This document shows positions 59,089-64,000 of a DNA stretch of 64,000 nucleotides, piece after piece (position 1 is the stretch's first letter; every line of letters starts with the position of its first letter). Source of the DNA: Victivallaceae bacterium. GTDB taxonomy: Bacteria > Verrucomicrobiota > Lentisphaeria > Victivallales > Victivallaceae. The DNA lies in the NCBI GenBank assembly GCA_021647315.1, contig JAKIUY010000003.1, positions 29,191-93,190 of the forward strand, read 5' to 3'. Made by a program: the position numbers and the translations under genes. The notes beneath the pieces are model-generated. The model did not search any database and was not told the DNA's origin. It was given only the letters and a program-made list of their open reading frames with translations.

Positions 59089-60234
59089 CTACAATACCGT
59101 TGCTGCGATTCTGGCGGCCCAAGTGCCAGCGGCTAGGATTTCATCCAATGCTGGATTCTGCTGCGCCTGATGTTTTGCCATAGTCCCTTCTACTATAGCC
59201 CATATCTGATAAAATTTGATTTTATGCTGACTGAATAATTCAACCGCGACTTCATTGGCCGCATTCAATACAGTCGGCATCGTACCACCAACGTGAAGTG
59301 CGGCATCGGCTAAATCCAGGGCGGAAAAACGTTTCCGGTCAGGCAGTTTAAAGGTCAGTTCAGGGTACTTGAGAAAATCCATCCGTTCCATGATGCCCGG
59401 GGCACGTTCCGGCCAGGTATAGGCATATTGAATAGGAAACCGCATATCCGGCACCGAGAGTTGTGCCAGCATCGCACCGTCAACAAATTCTATCATTGAA
59501 TGAATTACCGACTGTGGATGAATGATCACTTCAATTGTTTCAGGTGCGACATCAAACAGATATTTGGCCTCGATAACTTCCAGTGCCTTATTCATCAAGG
59601 TTGCGGAGTCAATTGTATTCTTTGGGCCCATATCCCAAGTCGGATGAGCCAAAGCCTGTTTGTAAGTTGCTCGTTTAATTTCATCGTCCGAGGCATTGAG
59701 AAAGGGTCCGCCGCTGGCTGTCAGAATCAGTTTTGCAACTTCATTTTTTTTCTGCCCGACTAGACACTGAAAAATTGCGCTGTGCTCGCTGTCCAGCGGA
59801 ATAATATTCGCACCGGATTTTTCAGCTTCACGCATAATCAGCTCTCCAGCCATTACCATCACCTCTTTGCTGGCCAGAGCAATATCTTTTCCGGCTTTGA
59901 CTGCGTTCAATACCGGCAACAGGCTGTCGGAACCGACAATAGCAGAAACCACCAAATCAACCTGAGGCTCCGTAACCAAGTCAATAACCGCAGCTGCACC
60001 GGCACCAATATCGAGCCCTGACACTGTTGAACGAAGCTCTACCAATGTATTGGGATCGGCAGTAACAATTCTGTCACATGCCAACTGCCTCCCCTGCTCA
60101 GCGAGCAGTTGAATATTATTGCCCCCAGCCGCGATCGCAGAGACATTTATCCGGTCGCTGAGTGACAGCGCCACTTCAACCGCATTGCATCCGACCGAAC
60201 CGGTGGAGCCAAGTATAACCACATTCTTTTTCAT
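59089..60234 (-). CDS. dxr: 1-deoxy-D-xylulose 5-phosphate reductoisomerase
   Basis: MEP-pathway enzyme. 381 residues of normal length: NADPH site ILGSTGSVGCNAVEV, SKEVMVMAG, metal/substrate residues in IIPLDSEHSAIFQCL, HPTWDMGPKNTIDSATLMNK, IIHPQSVIHSMIEFVDG and SVPDMRFPIQYA, with NAANEVAVELF near the C-terminus. It shows that isoprenoids are made by the MEP route. No uppS/cdsA neighbour as in many genomes. Confidence 0.96.
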   Translation of the reverse strand: MKKNVVILGSTGSVGCNAVEVALSLSDRINVSAIAAGGNNIQLLAEQGRQLACDRIVTADPNTLVELRSTVSGLDIGAGAAAVIDLVTEPQVDLVVSAIVGSDSLLPVLNAVKAGKDIALASKEVMVMAGELIMREAEKSGANIIPLDSEHSAIFQCLVGQKKNEVAKLILTASGGPFLNASDDEIKRATYKQALAHPTWDMGPKNTIDSATLMNKALEVIEAKYLFDVAPETIEVIIHPQSVIHSMIEFVDGAMLAQLSVPDMRFPIQYAYTWPERAPGIMERMDFLKYPELTFKLPDRKRFSALDLADAALHVGGTMPTVLNAANEVAVELFSQHKIKFYQIWAIVEGTMAKHQAQQNPALDEILAAGTWAARIAATVL

Positions 60235-60408
60235 AGATAAAATATTCCATATTTTGCAGTTTCTAAGATAGCGTTAATGACGAATAAAGCAACCACATAA
60301 AACGATAAATATGGGGGGCTTGCGCTGAAAAATAAATTTAAAACAGTGACAGAATAATTTATGACATAATGATCAACTATTCCAATACAACAGGAAATTA
60401 TTTCATCT

Positions 60409-61665
60409 TTAGCATTGCTTTTTTAATGGTACAGTTAAGCTTGCCTGCGGCAATATTATTGTCTTCGGGCTTTTTCCTTGCCGCTCAATATGCTTTACAG
60501 CGTTATCAAATGCGGTCTGGACATCGCTCTGAGGGATAAATTTTGCTTCGGCAGCAATTTTATCATCAATGTCTGAAACCAGGTAAAGTTGAACTCTGGC
60601 TCCCAGTTGCAGCAGTTTAGCAGCTTTGTGATCGCCAAGCCGGTAGCCTTTTGCAATAGCATCAAGTGCCTCCTGGCATGAATTCGCCCGGCCAAGCAGC
60701 TGCATAAAAGCAGCTTCTCCAACCCCCATCCGGCATTTTGAAACCAGAATTAAAACACCATTATCTTTCAGGGCCAGCTTGCCGTTTTCTAAAGCTTTTT
60801 GAGCTTGATATAGATCTATATCAAGCGGATAAGGAGCAACTGCAATCACAATATCGGCCTTGCTTTTGTAGCGAACACAATATATTTCATCAGCCCGCCG
60901 CACTGCTAACTCAAAAGATTTAACAATTTCTCCGGCAGTTACGGCGTATATTTTATGTTCACCGGTCAGAACAGCCTGAATTGAGAATATATTGAGATAG
61001 TTGAGAAAATCCAGGGCATCGGTCATATCTTCGGCGACAGGATTACCTTTCAAAGCCAGTGATTGTGAATCGTCACTCATCGCATGTTGATGATTCATCT
61101 CAACCGATCTATATCCGGCAATACCCGGTAGAAATGCTTTTCGCCCCCCGGTGTAACCGGCAAAATAATGCGGTTCAACACTGCCGATCACCAGCACATC
61201 TGTCGCATTCTGGAGACACCTGTTCAAATAAATTTCGGTGCCGTGTTTTGATGTTCCCATATAGACATTGCCGGCTTTATTTCTTGAATCGTGAACGATA
61301 ATATTGTGCTTGAATTCAGCGTAAAACTCACCGAATATATAGATCATCTCCTCATGGGTCGGGGCTCGATGAGTTCCGGTGGCAATAATAAAGGTCAGAG
61401 AATGACATTTATTGAGGTATCCATATAGTTCTTTAATAATCTTAGCGGTCGGCGTCGGTCTTGACGCATCGTTGACAATAATGAGTAAATCGCGCGCATT
61501 GGCGATGAAATCCTCTGCCGTCGGGCTGGTAACAGGATTTTTCAGGGCATCGTTAATTAACAATTTTTCATCTTTAATCTCGGGACTTGCCGCTTCCAGC
61601 AGTTCAAAAGGAGCATTTATTGAGAGTTCCTGATACTCTTTTCCGTAAGGTATTTTTATAATCAT
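60409..61665 (-). CDS. LarA-family nickel-dependent racemase-like protein
   Basis: 418 residues, the DUF2088/LarA type. LLIIVNDASRPTPTAKIIKE, FIIATGTHRAPTHEE (active-site His region), and VEPHYFAGYTGGRKAFLPGI (His and Lys that hold the nickel-pincer cofactor in lactate racemase) are present, then GNPVAEDM. Many family members act on other 2-hydroxy acids. The cofactor maturation genes larB, larC and larE are not in the window, so they would be elsewhere. AGAGGGCAG before ATG is a reasonable ribosome site. Confidence 0.85.
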   Translation of the reverse strand: MIIKIPYGKEYQELSINAPFELLEAASPEIKDEKLLINDALKNPVTSPTAEDFIANARDLLIIVNDASRPTPTAKIIKELYGYLNKCHSLTFIIATGTHRAPTHEEMIYIFGEFYAEFKHNIIVHDSRNKAGNVYMGTSKHGTEIYLNRCLQNATDVLVIGSVEPHYFAGYTGGRKAFLPGIAGYRSVEMNHQHAMSDDSQSLALKGNPVAEDMTDALDFLNYLNIFSIQAVLTGEHKIYAVTAGEIVKSFELAVRRADEIYCVRYKSKADIVIAVAPYPLDIDLYQAQKALENGKLALKDNGVLILVSKCRMGVGEAAFMQLLGRANSCQEALDAIAKGYRLGDHKAAKLLQLGARVQLYLVSDIDDKIAAEAKFIPQSDVQTAFDNAVKHIERQGKSPKTIILPQASLTVPLKKQC

Positions 61666-61690
61666 TTACTGCCCTCTTTTTCTATGATAT

Positions 61691-61840
61691 TTATACGGTA
61701 GTCTCTGGGACTCGTGTAGCAAAGCCGCTTGAAAAATGCGAAAAGGCCAATTGATCGGAATAACCCATTTTTTCAGCAATTTCTCCAATAGAATAATTAG
61801 AATATTCCAGTAAATTTTTTCCGTATCTGCCAGAAAGAAT
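61691..61840 (-). pseudogene. C-terminal remnant of an AraC-family regulator
   Basis: Frame ending at the stop 61691-61693 reads LLEYSNYSIGEIAEKMGYSD, then QLAFSHFSSGFATRVPETTV. This is the second helix-turn-helix of AraC/XylS proteins (IxEIAxxxGYxDxxxFSxxF...G). The upstream part of the regulator is absent, and the longer open frame covering this region on the same strand is in a different phase. A decayed regulator directly upstream of the LarA-like gene. Confidence 0.6.
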
Positions 61841-61935
61841 GAGCATGAAACTTGTTCAGAACATGCCTTGCTGATCCCTCGTAAGCAGTTCAAAATGAGT
61901 GCGCTGCGAAATAGTGCTTCATAAAAAACCGTCAA

Positions 61936-62133
61936 TTGATTGATTTAAACATTTTTATATATGATTTTAACATGTACTTATGCATAATTCAACTGTATAT
62001 ATATTATATGCCTGAATCCGTTAAATATTATGTACTTTTATTGAGTTAAAAATTTTAAAACCTTTTGGATTAGATTATATTACGGTATCCAAAATCGTGT
62101 TATAAAAAACTAACCTAAAAGGTGAAAAATTGA
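61936..62133. other. AT-rich non-coding stretch
   Basis: About 200 bp without genes or recognised repeats between the AraC remnant and the IS1380 remnant. Confidence 0.4.
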
Positions 62134-62685
62134 AATATAAGATAGAGCAGGGTAATGAAGAAATCAATTCGATTGGATGAATTTCATTAATTGGCGGTAT
62201 CTTCAACAGTCTGAAAATTTTTAAAAAGGTAGATCATTTGCAAATGTCAAAGGTAAAAACTGGTAGAATTAGGCACAGCGGCATTCTTTAAATGATTGCC
62301 GGATTGTTTGCACTCGGCAAAAACAGTTATGCTGACATTACTCCTTTTCATGATGATACTTTTTTCGCGATTGTTTAAAGTTACCTGCTGTCTCCTCTGA
62401 GGAATCTTTACGTCAGTGTCTTGACGAGCTGGCACAAGTTCAGAAAGTCCCATCTGCTATACAGTTCAGCAATGTTGAATTATTAAAGAAAGTGACCTGT
62501 TAAAGAGGCTCTTGAATTCATAAAATGCAGTATCGACATGATCAAAGATCTCGGTATTGACCTTAACGCGATCCTTGTTCGACTGGAATCAGCACTGAGA
62601 ATGAAAGAAATTATGCCTCGCAAATTTAAGATTCAACGCAGAAGACTACGTTCCGTTATACAGGATTTGATTTATATTGCAAAGT
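62134..62685 (+). mobile_element. IS1380-family transposase remnant, copy B
   Basis: Shares aatataagatagagcagggt and the following ~220 bases with 45804-46020 at high identity, then continues with RLFKLPAVSSEESLRQCLDE and LAQVQKVPSAIQFSNVELLK (the conserved PSEETLRQRLDEL part of the transposase) before jumping to KEALEFIKCSIDMIKDLGID. A 21-bp insertion (gatgaatttcattaattggcg region) distinguishes it from copy A. The tail, PRKFKIQRRRLRSVIQDLIY, ends in a stop near 62685. Frameshifts make it dead. Confidence 0.75.
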
Positions 62686-62729
62686 GAGAATATGCCTTTG
62701 ATTGTTTCATTAACGTATATTCCTTGATA

Positions 62730-63467
62730 TTACAATCCCCCACTTACTTCCAGGGTTTCGCCGGTGATATAGGCGGCTTGGCGCGAGGCTATAAAGGCGA
62801 CACTATCGGCAATTTCTTCAGGTTTGCCGAAACGCTTTAAGGGAACCTGGCCCTTATAGGTTTTGCGCAATTCAGGATCAAGGTCGGCAATCAGTTCTGT
62901 TTCGATAAATCCCGGTGAGATGCAATTGACCGTAATGCCGCGTCGCGCGACCTCTTTACTCAGTGATTTAGTGAATGCGACCTGACCTGCTTTGGAGGCA
63001 GCATAATTGGCCTGTCCGGCGATGCCGATCCGGCCCGAGGGTGAGGTAATGGAAATAATTCTGCCAAAACGGTTCTGCATCATCTTCTGAACTGCGAATT
63101 TACTCATATTAAAGGTGCCGGTCAGATTAATATCAATAACCGCCCGCCAGTCGTCATTGCTCATCATTCCCACTACCGCATCACGGCGGATGCCAGCACA
63201 ATTCACCAACACATCGAGCGTTTCGTGAGTTGCGTCAAAATCTCGGTAGAACTGTTCGACTGCATCATAATCGGCAACATCCAGTTTAACCGTTTTCAGT
63301 GGATAGTCTGCCCATTGACTGCATAATTTTGTCGCCGCCGCTTCATTGTTGCTGTAAATTGCTGTCACCCGGCATTTTTCCCGCAGGAAGAGTTCAGTTA
63401 CAGCTTTGCCGATACCCCGGGTTCCCCCGGTTACAATAACTTCAAAATCTTTAATATCACAATTCAT
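62730..63467 (-). CDS. fabG: 3-oxoacyl-ACP reductase-like short-chain dehydrogenase
   Basis: 245 residues, classical SDR. TGGTRGIGKAVTELF (nucleotide loop), LDVADYDAV, VLVNCAGIRRDAVVGMM, catalytic Ser and YAASKAG in SITSPSGRIGIAGQANYAAS, SPGFIETELI and the C-terminal GKPEEIADSVAFIASRQAAY...LEVSGGL all fit FabG. With no other fatty-acid genes adjacent, other SDR substrates are possible. ATG 63467 with CAGGAG upstream. Confidence 0.88.
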   Translation of the reverse strand: MNCDIKDFEVIVTGGTRGIGKAVTELFLREKCRVTAIYSNNEAAATKLCSQWADYPLKTVKLDVADYDAVEQFYRDFDATHETLDVLVNCAGIRRDAVVGMMSNDDWRAVIDINLTGTFNMSKFAVQKMMQNRFGRIISITSPSGRIGIAGQANYAASKAGQVAFTKSLSKEVARRGITVNCISPGFIETELIADLDPELRKTYKGQVPLKRFGKPEEIADSVAFIASRQAAYITGETLEVSGGL

Positions 63468-63502
63468 AAAACAACTCCTGGTATAAAATCAGTAAAAATA
63501 AA

Positions 63503-63516
63503 CAGACATTCGTCTG
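63503..63516. repeat. Palindromic motif CAGAC-N4-GTCTG, copy 4
   Basis: CAGACATTCGTCTG, 36 nt upstream of the fabG start. Same motif as at 4828, 8994 and 15059. Confidence 0.6.
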
Positions 63517-63753
63517 AACACTTGAAATATAATCCGTTTCACGGTCTGCAAATAAAGTATTGCTAAAAAATGACAAGACTTTGTGAATAAGAGTCTAAAA
63601 TTAACTCAAAAAAGCGGAAAAGCAACTGTGATATTAATTATCCCCGTAACAGAGAGTCTTTAATGTGATTTATTATTTGAAAATGTAACCACATATGGTT
63701 ATAATATGAGGATGATTAATTATACAGACATTTTGAAATAAATTAACGAGGCA

Positions 63754-63822
63754 ATTATTTCATCTGTCGCTACGCTCGCGTTGGACTTTTGCCTGTCCGA
63801 ACGTAGTGACGCATGAAATAAT
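63754..63822. repeat. Hairpin copy of the 'ctgtcgctacgctcg' family
   Basis: attatttcatctgtcgctac (from 63754) is mirrored by gtagtgacgcatgaaataat (ending 63822). Relatives lie at 12560, 42189, 43826 and 58362. Confidence 0.7.
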
Positions 63823-63875
63823 CACCTCTACTGCAATAAAAAATATAAATTTATCAATAAATTTGGGAATAATAT

Positions 63876-64000
63876 GAGAGCGCCAAGCGAAGCTGGTGCA
63901 AATAAGTTGGATAATCCAACCTAGGTAAAGCCTAACCAGCAGCCTAGAACTGAACCTCGTGCATAGTAGCGGTAACAAACTATGTGAAGCCGAGGTAAAG
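63876..64000 (+). ncRNA. Probable 5' domain of a group II intron, cut by window edge
   Basis: A run of well-formed stems: GCGCCA...TGGTGC (63880-63899), GTTGGA-taa-TCCAAC (from about 63907), CTAGG...CCTAG, CCTCG...CGAGG enclosing GCATAGT...ACTATGT. Phrases such as ctaggtaaagcctaacc, gaacctcgtgc and gaagccgaggtaaag closely resemble domain I of bacterial group II introns. No coding potential. The intron-encoded protein would be beyond the right edge. Assignment is by visual memory of the family, not by search. Confidence 0.45.

Larger units (their letters stand above)
63468..63875. other. Gap upstream of fabG
   Basis: No gene. Contains the palindromic motif at 63503 and the hairpin repeat at 63754-63822. 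The remainder is AT-rich and unrecognised. Confidence 0.5.

Noticed and set aside
61666..61935. 89-codon minus-strand frame upstream of the LarA-like gene
   Set aside because: Wrong phase relative to the recognisable AraC helix-turn-helix; not a gene.

Overview
The window looks like a chromosomal piece of a Gram-negative bacterium of the PVC group, most likely Lentisphaerota. This is inferred from several features together: lpxC, a tandem fabZ and ExbBD/TonB (outer membrane present); a pseudopilin-like protein with the FTLIEL helix and an NLKQLALGL...YADDH segment; several PQQ-like beta-propeller proteins; RNase Y; a bacterial XPF/ERCC4-type nuclease; and a very heavy load of short palindromic dispersed repeats. 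No rRNA, tRNA or CRISPR array was seen.

Layout. 1-2.6 kb: exbB (cut by the left edge), exbD, tonB, a cyclic-nucleotide-binding protein and a 32-residue stump of cstA. 2.6-12.2 kb: housekeeping genes (M15-like peptidase, tRNA dihydrouridine synthase, lipoprotein, PHP protein, HemW, NAD kinase-like protein, TrmH, double FabZ, LpxC, MiaA), then rhamnulokinase and an orphan YefM-type antitoxin. 15.1-26.0 kb: a tightly packed nine-gene cluster encoding three membrane-anchored beta-propellers plus a fourth at its end, two small Fe-S or Cys-rich proteins with RR-type N-termini, a NosR/NapH-like polytopic iron-sulfur protein, a NuoE-NuoF fusion and a NuoG-like iron-sulfur protein. I read it as an uncharacterised membrane electron conduit linked to cytosolic NAD(H). 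27-38.9 kb: an AT-rich, horizontally acquired type I restriction-modification and defence island (hsdM, ORF6N protein, DUF1016 nuclease, hsdS, Abi_C protein, RloC-like ATPase, hsdR). 38.9-43.1 kb: LolD-like ABC ATPase and a giant FtsX permease. 43-46.7 kb: a decayed stretch (VapC with broken antitoxin, beta-propeller protein, ORF6N remnant, IS1380 remnant, MITE). 46.9-63.5 kb: housekeeping again (rarA, formyl-THF cyclo-ligase, rny, a kinase-like protein, hydrolase, metallophosphoesterase, cvfB, serA, pseudopilin, ERCC4 nuclease, DUF1638, dxr, LarA-like, fabG). The last ~125 bases look like the folded 5' part of a group II intron.

The most striking observations are in the restriction island. 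hsdM carries an in-frame DUF559 (Vsr-like) nuclease domain bounded by hairpin-containing imperfect inverted repeats, and hsdR carries an in-frame GIY-YIG nuclease domain in a segment flanked by copies of another palindromic repeat. Both host genes stay open. Several further palindromes sit inside the same genes. The same habit, palindromic repeats inserted in frame into coding sequences, is seen with different repeat families in the redox cluster and the ABC permease. Other points are a 14-bp motif CAGAC-N4-GTCTG at four intergenic sites, a pair of 160-bp MITEs with probable TA target duplications, a FabZ tandem whose second domain lacks the catalytic histidine, and two differently deleted IS1380 transposase remnants.
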